A DNA stretch of 64,000 nucleotides from Oscillospiraceae bacterium (GCA_022650485.1 JALCPP010000005.1:124001-188000); one strand, 5' to 3'; shown: positions 52,335-61,831, numbered from the stretch's first letter. The notes: generated by a model not told the origin, from the letters alone. Numbers and translations are program-made.

Positions 52335-54314
52335 ATGGCAAAAAAACAGACTTATGGAAATGAAAGTATCTCTGCCCTGAAAGGTGCTGATCGAGTTCGG
52401 CGCCGCCCGGCCGTAATTTTTGGTTCGGATGGAATTGAGGGCTGTGAACATTCCGTTTTTGAAATTTTATCCAATGCGATTGACGAAGCGCGGGAGGGTT
52501 ATGGGAAAGAAATTACCGTAACCCGCTACCTGGATCATTCGGTGGAAGTGGAGGACCATGGGCGCGGCTGCCCGGTCGACTATAATCCCAATGAAAAGCG
52601 TTATAATTGGGAGCTGGCTTTCTGCGAGCTTTATGCGGGTGGAAAATATAATAATAATGCGGATGAGAGTTACGAGTATTCTTTGGGGTTAAACGGTCTT
52701 GGCCTTTGCGCAACGCAGTATTCGTCGGAATTTATGGACGCGGATATTCGAAGGGACGGGGCACGTTACACTCTGCATTTTGAATGCGGAAAAAATGTTG
52801 GCGGGCTGAAAAAAGAAGAATATAAGGGGAAAGACACAGGTTCACGCTTTCGCTGGAAACCGGACCTTCAGGTCTTTACGGATATCGACGTTCCCGCAGA
52901 ATATTATATGGCCATGCTGAAACGGCAGTCGATTGTCAATGAGGGGATTACCTTTTTGTTTCGCAATCAGACTCAGTCGGGGTTTGAAACGACCACATTT
53001 CTATATGAGAACGGAATTGCGGATTATGCTCGTGAAATTGCGGCGGACAGTGCCATGACTTCGGTTCAGTTTTGGCAGGCGGAGCGCATGGTGCGAGATC
53101 GGGCGGACAAGCCCGAATATAAAGTGAAAATCAATGTCGCCGTTGCCTTTTCCAATCGGAATCGGCTGATTGAGTATTACCATAATTCCAGCTGGCTGGA
53201 ACACGGGGGTTCGCCTGATAAGGCGGCGCGGAACGCGTTTGTCTATCAAATTGATTCGTACCTTAAACAGAACAATAAGTACAATAAGAATGAAAGCCGG
53301 ATTAACTTTGCGGATGTTGAGGACTGCCTGATCCTCATTATTTCGTCTTTTTCCAACCGGACTTCCTATGAAAATCAGACGAAAAAGGCGATTACCAATA
53401 AGGGAATCCAAAAAGCAATGGTCGAGGTGCTTCGTCACCAGCTCGAGGTCTATTTTATCGAGAATCCCGCGGAGGCGGAAAAAATCGCAGCCCAGGTGCT
53501 GATAAATAAACGCAGCAGAGAAGATGCGGAAAAAACGCGGCTGAACCTGAAGAAAAAGCTGACTACCAATCTGGACCTGACCAACCGGGTTGCCAAATTT
53601 GTAGATTGCCGCAGCCGGAACGTGGAAGAGCGCGAAATTTTTATTGTGGAAGGTGATTCCGCACTGGGTGCGTGCAAACAGGCGCGTGACCCGAATTTCC
53701 AGGCAATTATGCCGATTCGCGGTAAGATTCTGAATTGTTTGAAAGCGGATTACGACAAAATTTTCAAGAGTGATATTATTACCGATCTGCTGAAAGTTTT
53801 GGGCTGCGGCGTTCAGGTGAAGTCGAAAGCCAGCCGACAGTTGTCTTCTTTTAACATGAAGCTGCTGCATTGGAACAAGATTATTCTTTGTACCGATGCC
53901 GACGTGGATGGATATCAGATCCGCACGCTTCTTTTGACGATGCTCTACCGGCTGACCCCTGCTTTAATTGAAGAGGGAAAAGTATTTATTGCAGAATCTC
54001 CTCTTTATGAAATCCAGACAAAGAAAGAAACCTATTTCGCGTTTACGGAAAAGGAAAAGGAAGAATTTACGGAAAAGCTGAATGGGCAGAAGGTCACTGT
54101 GCAGCGTTCTAAAGGGTTGGGAGAAAATGAACCGGATATGATGAACCTGACAACGATGAATCCGGCAACACGCCGCTTGATTCGCGTGCTCCCGGACGAA
54201 GTGGAACAGACCAGCAAAATGTTTGATCTTTTGCTGGGAGCAAATCTGCAGGGGAGAAAGACTTTTATTGCGCAGAACGGATCCCGGTATATTGACACTT
54301 CTGATTTAAGCTAA
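52335..54314 (+). CDS. Divergent type IIA DNA topoisomerase, GyrB/ParE-like ATPase subunit
   Basis: The 659-residue protein has a GHKL ATPase domain (EILSNAIDEA with Glu, Asn and Asp kept, VEDHGRGCPVD, and GLNGLGLCATQ in place of the usual G-L-H-G-V-G), a transducer domain, and a TOPRIM domain with EIFIVEGDSALGACKQARDP and LCTDADVDGYQIRTLLLT. The acidic residues for metal binding are present, so the enzyme should be active. The sequence differs clearly from normal GyrB and ParE, for example EGDSALGA instead of EGDSAGGS. It forms a pair with the next gene, 42 bases downstream, and both probably act as a topoisomerase IV-like enzyme. Confidence 0.85.
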   Translation: MAKKQTYGNESISALKGADRVRRRPAVIFGSDGIEGCEHSVFEILSNAIDEAREGYGKEITVTRYLDHSVEVEDHGRGCPVDYNPNEKRYNWELAFCELYAGGKYNNNADESYEYSLGLNGLGLCATQYSSEFMDADIRRDGARYTLHFECGKNVGGLKKEEYKGKDTGSRFRWKPDLQVFTDIDVPAEYYMAMLKRQSIVNEGITFLFRNQTQSGFETTTFLYENGIADYAREIAADSAMTSVQFWQAERMVRDRADKPEYKVKINVAVAFSNRNRLIEYYHNSSWLEHGGSPDKAARNAFVYQIDSYLKQNNKYNKNESRINFADVEDCLILIISSFSNRTSYENQTKKAITNKGIQKAMVEVLRHQLEVYFIENPAEAEKIAAQVLINKRSREDAEKTRLNLKKKLTTNLDLTNRVAKFVDCRSRNVEEREIFIVEGDSALGACKQARDPNFQAIMPIRGKILNCLKADYDKIFKSDIITDLLKVLGCGVQVKSKASRQLSSFNMKLLHWNKIILCTDADVDGYQIRTLLLTMLYRLTPALIEEGKVFIAESPLYEIQTKKETYFAFTEKEKEEFTEKLNGQKVTVQRSKGLGENEPDMMNLTTMNPATRRLIRVLPDEVEQTSKMFDLLLGANLQGRKTFIAQNGSRYIDTSDLS

Positions 54315-54356
54315 AGTTTTTTGAATTGATCTACGATTGGTGGTGCGGCAGAATTT

Positions 54357-56594
54357 ATGCCTAAGAAAAGAAAAAAACCCGTCCGGAAAAGTGTTGGCGC
54401 ACACGGCGTCATCAACGGCGCGGGCGAGGTGGTTGAACAAAAAATAACGGATACGCTTGAGAAAAATTATATGCCCTATGCCATGAGCGTCATCCTTTCC
54501 AGAGCAATTCCGGAAATAGATGGATTTAAACCCTCCCACCGGAAACTGCTCTATACAATGTATAAAATGGGCCTGCTTGGGGCGACCCGGACGAAAAGTG
54601 CAAATATCGTCGGCCAGACGATGCGTCTGAATCCGCATGGCGACGCGGCTATTTACGACACTATGGTGCGCCTGAGCCGCGGTTATGAAGCACTGCTTCA
54701 TCCCTATGTGGACTCCAAGGGTAATTTTGGTAAGTTTTATTCCCGCGATATGGCCTATGCCGCCTCTCGTTACACAGAGGCACGGCTGGACGATATCTGC
54801 CAGGAGCTGTTCCGCGACATCGACCGGAATACCGTTGATTTTGTCGACAATTATGACAATACGATGAAAGAACCCACGTTGCTGCCGGCTACTTTTCCAA
54901 CCGTGCTGGTCAATGCGAACACAGGAATCGCCGTTGGAATGGCCAGTTCCATTTGTCCGTTTAACCTGTCGGAAGTCTGTAAAACGACGGTGTCACTGCT
55001 GAAAAACCCAAAGCATGATATCGGTTCGACACTGTTGGCACCGGATTTTCCGGGCGGTGGGCTGATTTTGATGGATCGGGACATTTTGCATAAAATCTAT
55101 GAAACGGGGCGCGGCTCGATCCGGGTTCGTTCCAAATACCGCTATGACCCGGATGCGAACTGCATTGACATACTGGAAATTCCGCCCACTACAACGGTGG
55201 AAGTCATTGTCGAAAAGGTTGTGGAATTGGTCCGTCAGGGAAAAGTACGGGAAATTTCTGATATTCGGGATGAGACAGGTCTTGACGGCCTGCGAATTAC
55301 CATCGACCTGAAACGGGGAACAGACCCCGACAAGCTGATGCTTCGCCTGTTTAAAATGACGCCTTTGGAAGACAGCTTTTCCTGCAACTTTAACGTCCTT
55401 GTCAATGGGACTCCGCGCGTGATGGGAGTCCGAGAATTACTGAACGAATGGTCTGCATTCCGCATGCAGTGTGTTCGCCACAGAACCGAGTTTGACCTGA
55501 AAAAAAAGCAGGAAAAGCTGCATTTGCTTCAGGGCTTAAAGGCGATTTTACTGGATATCGACAAAGCGGTTGCCATTGTGCGCTCGACCGAACAGGAGGA
55601 AGAAGTCGTTCCAAACTTGATGATCGGGTTCGGCATCGATCAGCTGCAGGCCGAATATGTTGCGGAAATAAAGCTGCGCCACCTGAACCGGGAATATATT
55701 TTAAAGCGCACCGAAGAAACGACGCAGATGGAGAGCGAGATCGAACAGCTTCAGAAAATTCTGGAAAATGATGCTGAAATCCGCAAGATTATTGTTGGCG
55801 AGTTAAAACAGGTAGCTGCAAAATATGGAAAGCCACGCCGTTCAGAGCTGGTATATCCGGGTGAAATTAAAGAATATGACGAAGAAGATGTGCCGGACTA
55901 CCCGGTGAATCTGTTCCTGACAAAAGACGGCTATTTCAAAAAGATTACGCCTATTTCGCTGCGAATGAGCGGCGAACAAAAATTAAAAGAAGACGATGAA
56001 GTCAGTCAGCATCTGGAAAGCACCAATTCCGCAGAGCTTCTGTTCTTTACCGATCACTGTTCCGTTTATAAGGCGAAGGCTGCCGATTTTCCGGATACCA
56101 AGGCGAGTGTCCTTGGGGAATATCTTCCCGCACAGCTGGGCATGGAGGACGGAGAATCCCCTGTTTATATGGCGGTTACAACGGATTATTCCGGCTTTAT
56201 GGTGTTCTTCTTTGAAAACGGAAAAGCGGCCAAAATCGATTTAACTGCCTATGAAACAAAGACGAATCGTCGCAGATTGGTCAATGCTTACAGCAACAAG
56301 TGCCCTTTGGCCGCATGCCTTCAAATTGTGGAAGATGGCGAATGTTTGCTGCTTTCTTCCCAGGGCAGAATGCTTTTGTTGAACACGGGGGCCATTCAAA
56401 GCAAAGCTACCCGTTCCACACAGGGCATTGCGGTGATGACGCTTCGGCGCAGCGCCAAATTGGTTCGGGCTTGCAAATATGAAGAAGAATTTTTGAAAAA
56501 ACCGAATCGATACCGGAAGACCATTCCGTCAATCGGGGCGACGCCCGCGGCGGAAGATGCGCAGAATGAACAACTTTCTCTGTTGGAGTCATAA
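54357..56594 (+). CDS. Divergent type IIA DNA topoisomerase, GyrA/ParC-like subunit
   Basis: This is the 745-residue DNA-cleaving subunit. The breakage-reunion domain has LEKNYMPYAMSVILSRAIPE, DGFKPSHRKLLYTMYKMGLL and the catalytic Tyr in AASRYTEARLDDI. The helix that binds quinolones reads NPHGDAAIYDTMVR, with Ala97 where GyrA has Ser83. A coiled coil (about residues 440-490) precedes a shortened C-terminal beta domain. I see no GyrA box (QRRGGKG), so relaxation or decatenation is more likely than supercoiling. The basic N terminus PKKRKKPVRK is unusual. The ribosome site is weak. It pairs with the GyrB/ParE-like gene upstream. Confidence 0.85.
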   Translation: MPKKRKKPVRKSVGAHGVINGAGEVVEQKITDTLEKNYMPYAMSVILSRAIPEIDGFKPSHRKLLYTMYKMGLLGATRTKSANIVGQTMRLNPHGDAAIYDTMVRLSRGYEALLHPYVDSKGNFGKFYSRDMAYAASRYTEARLDDICQELFRDIDRNTVDFVDNYDNTMKEPTLLPATFPTVLVNANTGIAVGMASSICPFNLSEVCKTTVSLLKNPKHDIGSTLLAPDFPGGGLILMDRDILHKIYETGRGSIRVRSKYRYDPDANCIDILEIPPTTTVEVIVEKVVELVRQGKVREISDIRDETGLDGLRITIDLKRGTDPDKLMLRLFKMTPLEDSFSCNFNVLVNGTPRVMGVRELLNEWSAFRMQCVRHRTEFDLKKKQEKLHLLQGLKAILLDIDKAVAIVRSTEQEEEVVPNLMIGFGIDQLQAEYVAEIKLRHLNREYILKRTEETTQMESEIEQLQKILENDAEIRKIIVGELKQVAAKYGKPRRSELVYPGEIKEYDEEDVPDYPVNLFLTKDGYFKKITPISLRMSGEQKLKEDDEVSQHLESTNSAELLFFTDHCSVYKAKAADFPDTKASVLGEYLPAQLGMEDGESPVYMAVTTDYSGFMVFFFENGKAAKIDLTAYETKTNRRRLVNAYSNKCPLAACLQIVEDGECLLLSSQGRMLLLNTGAIQSKATRSTQGIAVMTLRRSAKLVRACKYEEEFLKKPNRYRKTIPSIGATPAAEDAQNEQLSLLES

Positions 56595-56620
56595 TCAAGT
56601 GCGCTGTTCTTGGTTGAAAA

Positions 56621-56659
56621 TAAAAACACCACTGAAAAACCAATAGCTTTCCAGTGGTG
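56621..56659 (-). terminator. Minus-strand terminator-like hairpin without a known gene
   Basis: CACCACTG and CAGTGGTG (56627-56634 and 56652-56659) pair around a 17-base loop. On the minus strand TTTTTATTTTC follows. No gene ends here on that strand, so it may end an antisense transcript or simply be a structure behind the topoisomerase gene. Confidence 0.4.
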
Positions 56660-56788
56660 GGACAGTTGAAGCGGCAAACGCAAATTAGAACGAAAACGCT
56701 TTTCTTTGTCCATGCAATAGAGTTTCCCGCAGATTTGAACATTATTCATTTTTTCAAACTGTTTTTAGAAATATATCAGGTCAGGCTC

Positions 56789-56817
56789 TTGCAAACAGCT
56801 TCTGTTTGTGATACCAT
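56789..56817 (+). promoter_or_regulatory. Candidate promoter of secG
   Basis: TTGCAA (56789-56794) and TACCAT (56812-56817) are separated by 17 bp, about 40 bases before secG. Confidence 0.5.
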
Positions 56818-56854
56818 CATAAGAGAGGATTCGTAAAGATGTTGGAGGTATATT

Positions 56855-57103
56855 ATGTCAGCTGTTGAGATTATATTGGGAATTGTGCTGATTGTTTTTT
56901 CTGTTGCGATCACAATTGTTGTGTTGATGCAGGAAGGCCACGAGAGAAATGTTGGTGTGGTTACAGGCGGTGCGGATACATTTTTGTCCAAGAATAAAGC
57001 CCGTTCGCTGGATTCGTTTTTAGCCCGCTGGACGAAAGTGATTGCGGTTGGTTTCTTTTTGTTTGTCATCATCATGAACGCTTACTTGTTTTTTGGAGCC
57101 TGA
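56855..57103 (+). CDS. secG: Preprotein translocase subunit SecG
   Basis: This is the small subunit of the SecYEG channel. The 82-residue protein has two membrane helices (about residues 3-25 and 60-80) and between them the typical MQEGHERNVGVVTGGADTFL segment. TTGGAGG lies eight bases before the ATG. A terminator follows, so it is transcribed apart from the RNase R gene, although secG and rnr neighbour each other in many Firmicutes. Confidence 0.92.
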   Translation: MSAVEIILGIVLIVFSVAITIVVLMQEGHERNVGVVTGGADTFLSKNKARSLDSFLARWTKVIAVGFFLFVIIMNAYLFFGA

Positions 57104-57117
57104 ATACAGAATACTGT

Positions 57118-57152
57118 TTCGCCCCGCTTGGCAAAAGCGGGGCGTTTCTTAT
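57118..57152 (+). terminator. Terminator after secG
   Basis: A 10-bp stem CGCCCCGCTT/AAGCGGGGCG around GGCAA (57120-57144) is followed by TTTCTTAT. Confidence 0.85.
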
Positions 57153-57289
57153 ATTACAGAGAAGTGCCGATGTACCGAAAAGAATCGGTGAATGTGCTTT
57201 GACCGTCTAAAACTTGCTGGTTTGGGGAAATCTATCATAAATATTGGGAAAGAACAGTCGGAATGCTGGTCGTGAATGGAGGGAAAGAA

Positions 57290-59398
57290 TTGGAAGAAAC
57301 GAAAGAAAAAATTTTAAAATATCTTAATAAAGTGCCGCAGGGTATTTCAGCGCGCAGCTTGCTCAAACGCCTGAAACTTCGGAAGAGCGACTATTATAAA
57401 GCGTTGGATTTGCTGCGGGCGGAAGGAAAAGTATCGGTAAGCAAAAGCCGCAGAATCCGCAAGGCAAAAGAGAAGAAATCGATGGTGGAAGCTACCATTG
57501 TCTCTCTTTCCAAAGGGTTTGCCTTTGCGCGCCCGGATGACGGCGGGGACGATATTTTTATTCATGCAGACCATTTGAAGAAGGCTTTTATTAAAGATAA
57601 AGTCAAGTTGTATCGTGTGAGGCAAAGCCCTAAGGGCCCCAGCGCAGAAGTGGATTCTATTTCTGAAAAAAGCAGCCGCGTCATTACAGGCACGTTGACC
57701 AGGACTAATAACAGGTATGAGATGACGCCGGATGACTCGATTCGGTATCCGATTCGGGTGGCGAAGAATCTGCCGCGCGGGGTAAAAGACGGAGATAAGG
57801 TTCAGGCCCAAATTACCCGCCGAAAAGATTCCAATGAACTGATAGCGGAAATTGTCAAAGTTTATGGCAAATCAAACCGCGCTAAAATTTGTGCCGATGC
57901 AATTCTGGATCAGTATGGCATTCGTACTCGTTTTGCGAAGGACACACTGGAAGAAGCGAAACGTGCATCTTCCAGCCAGATTTCAGAAGCAGACCTGAAA
58001 GGCAGGCTTGATCTTCGGAAAAGGGCGATTTGTACGATCGATGGTGCGGGTGCCAAGGACCTGGACGATGCCATTTCGGTCAGCAGAACCAGAAAGGGAT
58101 ACCGGCTGGGTGTCCATATTGCGGACGTATCGCACTATGTGCCGGAAGGAGGCGCCCTGGACGAAGAAGCGTTTGAACGCGGAACTTCCGTTTACTTTGC
58201 AGACCGTGTGGTTCCTATGCTGCCGGAGGAGATTTCCAACGGGGTGTGTTCGTTAAATGCTGGTACGGACAAGCTGGCTTTTTCCGCATTTGTGGACTTG
58301 AGCGAAGAAGGTGAAATTTTATCTTATCGGTTTCGGAAAAGTGTAATCTGTTCCCGGGTGCGCGGTGTCTATTCTGAAGTTAACCAGATCTTTGCCGGAA
58401 AGGCGGACCGTGAATTAAAGAAAAAATATTTTCCTGTGATTCGTTCTTTGAACGCAGCACGCAAACTGGCTAAAATCTTAAAAAAACGGTCTGGCGAAAA
58501 CGGTTCTTTTGATATTGAAAGTACGGAATCCGAGTTTTCATTGGATGAAAATGGAGTCTGTGTAGAGGTTCGCCCGCGCAAAAGCGGGGAAGCAGAGGGA
58601 ATGATTGAGCAGCTGATGATTACCGCTAATCAGGCTGCCGCAAAGCTGGCAAAGTCAAAAGGGATTCCTTTTGTTTACAGGGTCCATGAACAGCCTGATC
58701 CGGAGCGTGTCAAAACACTGGTTCAGCTGGTCGATGCCGTTGGGTTAAACTCGCGCACGCTGAAGCAAAAAGGGGAACTTTCTGCGGCGGATTTTGCCGA
58801 AGTGTTGGACCAGGCCAAAGGTACGCCGATTCAGAAGGTAATTTCTCACCAGCTGCTGCGTACCATGGCGAAGGCGCGCTATGATTCGAAGCCGATTGGC
58901 CATTTCGGGCTGGTGCTGGCGGATTATTGTCATTTTACGTCCCCGATTCGCCGGTATCCGGACCTTGCAATTCACCGCATTTTAACAGCAATGCTGCAGG
59001 AAAAGGACAAAAGCAAAATCAACCGGTTTGAAAGTTTTGCCGTTGGCGCCGCCAAATCATCGTCTAAATCTGAGGTGTGTGCCATGTCTGCAGAACGGGA
59101 TGCGGAAGACTGTTATATGGCCGAATATATTGGGCAGCATCTTGGTGAAATTTACGACGGAGTGATCAGCGGTGTAACACAGCGCGGCATTTTTGTGGAA
59201 CTTGCAAATACGGTAGAAGGTTTTGTTCCGGCCGACAGTTTTCAGAATGCCAATTACCAGTTCGATGGTATGATTACACAGGTAGATCGTAATACCGGAA
59301 AAAAACTGACCATCGGCCAGCCGCTGCGAATTCAGGTGGCTGCCGCCGATGTGGCAAGCGGCCGGATTGATTTTGTTCCGGCCGAAGATGAGAAATAA
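57290..59398 (+). CDS. rnr: Ribonuclease R
   Basis: RNase R is a 3'-5' exonuclease of the RNB family that degrades structured RNA. The 702-residue protein has an N-terminal winged-helix region (ISARSLLKRLKLRKSDYYKA), cold-shock domains (GFAFARPDDGGDDIFIHADH), the RNB catalytic domain starting RAICTIDGAGAKDLDDAISV with the metal-binding Asp residues, HYVPEGGALDEEAFERGTSV, FTSPIRRYPDLAIHRI, and an S1 domain at the end. The start is TTG at 57290 behind GGAGGG. The ORF upstream extension overlaps that site. No smpB or tmRNA follows, unlike in many relatives. Confidence 0.94.
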   Translation: MEETKEKILKYLNKVPQGISARSLLKRLKLRKSDYYKALDLLRAEGKVSVSKSRRIRKAKEKKSMVEATIVSLSKGFAFARPDDGGDDIFIHADHLKKAFIKDKVKLYRVRQSPKGPSAEVDSISEKSSRVITGTLTRTNNRYEMTPDDSIRYPIRVAKNLPRGVKDGDKVQAQITRRKDSNELIAEIVKVYGKSNRAKICADAILDQYGIRTRFAKDTLEEAKRASSSQISEADLKGRLDLRKRAICTIDGAGAKDLDDAISVSRTRKGYRLGVHIADVSHYVPEGGALDEEAFERGTSVYFADRVVPMLPEEISNGVCSLNAGTDKLAFSAFVDLSEEGEILSYRFRKSVICSRVRGVYSEVNQIFAGKADRELKKKYFPVIRSLNAARKLAKILKKRSGENGSFDIESTESEFSLDENGVCVEVRPRKSGEAEGMIEQLMITANQAAAKLAKSKGIPFVYRVHEQPDPERVKTLVQLVDAVGLNSRTLKQKGELSAADFAEVLDQAKGTPIQKVISHQLLRTMAKARYDSKPIGHFGLVLADYCHFTSPIRRYPDLAIHRILTAMLQEKDKSKINRFESFAVGAAKSSSKSEVCAMSAERDAEDCYMAEYIGQHLGEIYDGVISGVTQRGIFVELANTVEGFVPADSFQNANYQFDGMITQVDRNTGKKLTIGQPLRIQVAAADVASGRIDFVPAEDEK

Positions 59399-59487
59399 TT
59401 TTCTGCTTTTGTCACACATTGTATAAAAAATGGAATAAATGCCCACCCTACTAACATAAGATGAAACCGGAAGGCGGAATTGTTAGT

Positions 59488-59748
59488 ATGGAATCTGTAT
59501 TAAAGCTTTTGCAGCGCACCACCAACTGTGAAAAGGTACAAGACGATCTCGACCGGCAGCAGATTATTGGTGCGATCCGGGATGTATCCCGCCAGCTTGC
59601 CTATAACGAACGCTGGTTCCAGATTGAATCCGACGAAAATTTGATTGATGCCTGCATCTATCAACGGGAGGAACTGAAGTCTCGTTACCGTTATTTTTTA
59701 AAGCTGGCGAAACAGAAGGGTGTTAACTGCGCTTCCTTCCAAGACTAA
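59488..59748 (+). CDS. DUF2508 (YaaL-like) protein
   Basis: The 86-residue soluble helical protein resembles YaaL. It ends with DENLIDACIYQREELKSRYR and YFLKLAKQKG, the conserved part of DUF2508. In Bacillus yaaL lies directly before bofA, and the same order occurs here with 17 bases between, which supports the assignment. Function unknown. I prefer the ATG at 59488 (AGGCGGA about nine bases upstream) to the one at 59461, which lacks a site. Confidence 0.72.
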   Translation: MESVLKLLQRTTNCEKVQDDLDRQQIIGAIRDVSRQLAYNERWFQIESDENLIDACIYQREELKSRYRYFLKLAKQKGVNCASFQD

Positions 59749-59765
59749 GGAGCGGAGGTGTAAAA

Positions 59766-60029
59766 TTGCAGACTCTGACGGCCGTTGTCTGTGCGTTAGG
59801 TGTTTTGGCATTGTTGGTTATTATCCAGCTTATTGTAAAAGCGGAGCACCCGGTTCGACGGGCGATCGGCGGAATATTGACTGGACTTTGCGCACTCGCG
59901 GTTGTAAATTTAACAGGATCTTTCACAGGGGTTACCCTTCCCATCAGTCCCTTGACCCTTGGCGTTTCAGGTACGGCCGGAATATCCGGCGTTACGATGC
60001 TGCTTTTACTGGACCTTATCTTAAAATAG
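59766..60029 (+). CDS. bofA: BofA-family pro-sigma-K processing inhibitor
   Basis: In Bacillus, BofA holds the SpoIVFB protease inactive in the forespore outer membrane until signalling. The 87-residue protein has two to three membrane helices and the family end GLCALAVVNLTGSFTGVTLP, then GVSGTAGISGVTMLLLLDL. The start is TTG behind GGAGGTG. The gene points to an endospore-forming host, though members also exist in Clostridia where the sigma-K pathway differs, so its precise target here is not certain. Confidence 0.85.
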   Translation: MQTLTAVVCALGVLALLVIIQLIVKAEHPVRRAIGGILTGLCALAVVNLTGSFTGVTLPISPLTLGVSGTAGISGVTMLLLLDLILK

Positions 60030-60060
60030 GCTGCGGGGATGTTATCCCGCAGCCTTGTCC
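60029..60060 (+). terminator. Terminator after bofA
   Basis: GGCTGCGGG pairs with CCCGCAGCC (60029-60037 and 60046-60054). The T tract behind is weak (TTGTCC). A second hairpin, CCCATC/GATGGG with ATTTTTTATG behind it (60074-60112), provides a better stop and may serve both directions. Confidence 0.6.
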
Positions 60061-60162
60061 TTTGTGGTAGGACCCATCCCACGCTGAAAGCGCAAGATGG
60101 GCATTTTTTATGCCTGTTTCAAACGGTTGTTTTTTCAATATATCAAAAGATTTTGCATTGCC

Positions 60163-61623
60163 TTATTCGGCGTTTACAGTTGTTGGGGTGTTGTTATTGT
60201 CTTTGTAATTGGGCAGAATGCCTTTTACAATATAGACAATGACACAGATAATCGCAAATGCGATGCCGACCGGATAGGCGATAGAGGTCGACAGATGCAG
60301 GCATTCCGGAGCCATGAAGAGATAAGTGCATGTGACGGCGGACATAAAGGTTGCCGGAATGGCAGCCATCAAAGAAACCATGGTGCCTTTTTTCCATTTG
60401 CACAGATATGCCGCGGCTGTCCACAATACGATCATAGCAAGAGTTTGGTTGGAATAGGAAAAATATTTCCATATGATTGAAAAATCGAGCTGTGTTAAAA
60501 CAGCTCCGGCCAAAAGCAGCGGAATGGTAATTGCCAGACGCTTTGAAGTTTTAGATTGATCGATGTGAAACCAGTCTGAAATGGTGAGCCTTGCGCTGCG
60601 GAAGGCGGTATCAGCGGATGTGATCGGGCAGATGCCGACACCTAGGACAGCCAGAACCACTCCAACAGGTCCGAGCAAGCCTTTGCCGATGGTGTAGACC
60701 ATTGCGGAGTAATTGTTATTTACCGCTTTCAGGTTTTCATATAACCCAACGGTGCCGCTTTCATAAAAGGAAACGCCGGCCGCGGCCCAAATCAGGGCGA
60801 TGATTCCTTCTGAAATCATTGCACCGTAAAATATTTTGCGGGCATTTCTTTCATCGCTGACGCAGCGTGCAATCATGGGGGACTGGGTGGAATGAAAGCC
60901 AGAGCATGCACCACAGGCCACTGTGACGAACATCATTGCCCAAATGGGGGTGCCGCCGGGATGCAGATTATTCAGTTGTATTTCTGGCATATTGGCTGTG
61001 CGTTCCAGAACAGTCCCGCCGCCAACGCCGAGGCACATGACAATCAGCAGAATACCGAATACCGGATACAGTTTTCCGATTACCTTATCAATTGGGAACA
61101 GAGTAGACATAAAGTAGTAAATTAAAAGGACAACCAACCAGAAATTTTGTGTCAGGTTGGCCGGAGTCAGCATGGCAAGCAGACCGGCGGGGCCGTTTGT
61201 AAATGTAGCGCCGATCAGTACCAGCAGTACGACTGAGAAGACGCGCATGATTTGCAGTATGATCTTACCCAGATACGCGCCGGTCACTTCTGAGATTGAA
61301 GACCCATCATTGCGCAGGGATAAAATGCCGCTTGCGTAGTCGTGTACACCGCCGGCAAAGATAGAGCCAAGTACGATCCAAAAATACACCACGGGCCCCC
61401 ACATAGCACCGGCCAGCGCACCGAAAATAGGGCCCAGTCCCGCAATATTGAGCAACTGTATCAGAAAGGCACGCGGGGTGGAAATCGGCGTAAAATCGAT
61501 CCCGTCTGGGTGCTTGACGCAGGGTGTTGGGGACTGATAGGGCTGAAAGACTTTGTCAACGAATTTGCCATAAGTGAGATAACCAATAATCAAAAGAACT
61601 AATGCCACAAAAAAAGTTACCAT
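60163..61623 (-). CDS. cstA: CstA-family carbon starvation transporter
   Basis: The 486-residue membrane protein has about 14 helices. It starts with YLTYGKFVDKVFQP and has GIDFTPISTPRAFLIQLLNI, AGGVHDYASGILSLRNDGSS and GACSGFHSTQSPMIARCVSD, all conserved in CstA/BtsT proteins. Members import pyruvate or peptides during carbon shortage. The substrate here is not known. It is shorter than E. coli CstA (about 700 residues), as usual for Firmicute forms. GGAGGAAATGAACT precedes the ATG. It is a single gene on the minus strand, about 200 bases in front of the DUF4364 gene end. Confidence 0.9.
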   Translation of the reverse strand: MVTFFVALVLLIIGYLTYGKFVDKVFQPYQSPTPCVKHPDGIDFTPISTPRAFLIQLLNIAGLGPIFGALAGAMWGPVVYFWIVLGSIFAGGVHDYASGILSLRNDGSSISEVTGAYLGKIILQIMRVFSVVLLVLIGATFTNGPAGLLAMLTPANLTQNFWLVVLLIYYFMSTLFPIDKVIGKLYPVFGILLIVMCLGVGGGTVLERTANMPEIQLNNLHPGGTPIWAMMFVTVACGACSGFHSTQSPMIARCVSDERNARKIFYGAMISEGIIALIWAAAGVSFYESGTVGLYENLKAVNNNYSAMVYTIGKGLLGPVGVVLAVLGVGICPITSADTAFRSARLTISDWFHIDQSKTSKRLAITIPLLLAGAVLTQLDFSIIWKYFSYSNQTLAMIVLWTAAAYLCKWKKGTMVSLMAAIPATFMSAVTCTYLFMAPECLHLSTSIAYPVGIAFAIICVIVYIVKGILPNYKDNNNTPTTVNAE

Positions 61624-61831
61624 AGTTCATTTCCTCCGATCATTTATGATTCCCTCCTAAGTAAAGTGTAACACTGTAAGGGGTAATATAATCATATCGG
61701 GCAATAAGGAAATGAATTTTTTCGTACTGTACAAAAAAATATGAAACCATTTTAATTATTGGATATATTGCATAAACGAATTTGACTGTAAAGCACCATA
61801 AGCGGTACAGCACATTAATTGATATTGAAAT

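Noticed and set aside
53001-53870. Minus-strand open frame of 289 codons
   Set aside because: Antisense to the GyrB/ParE-like gene and without independent support.
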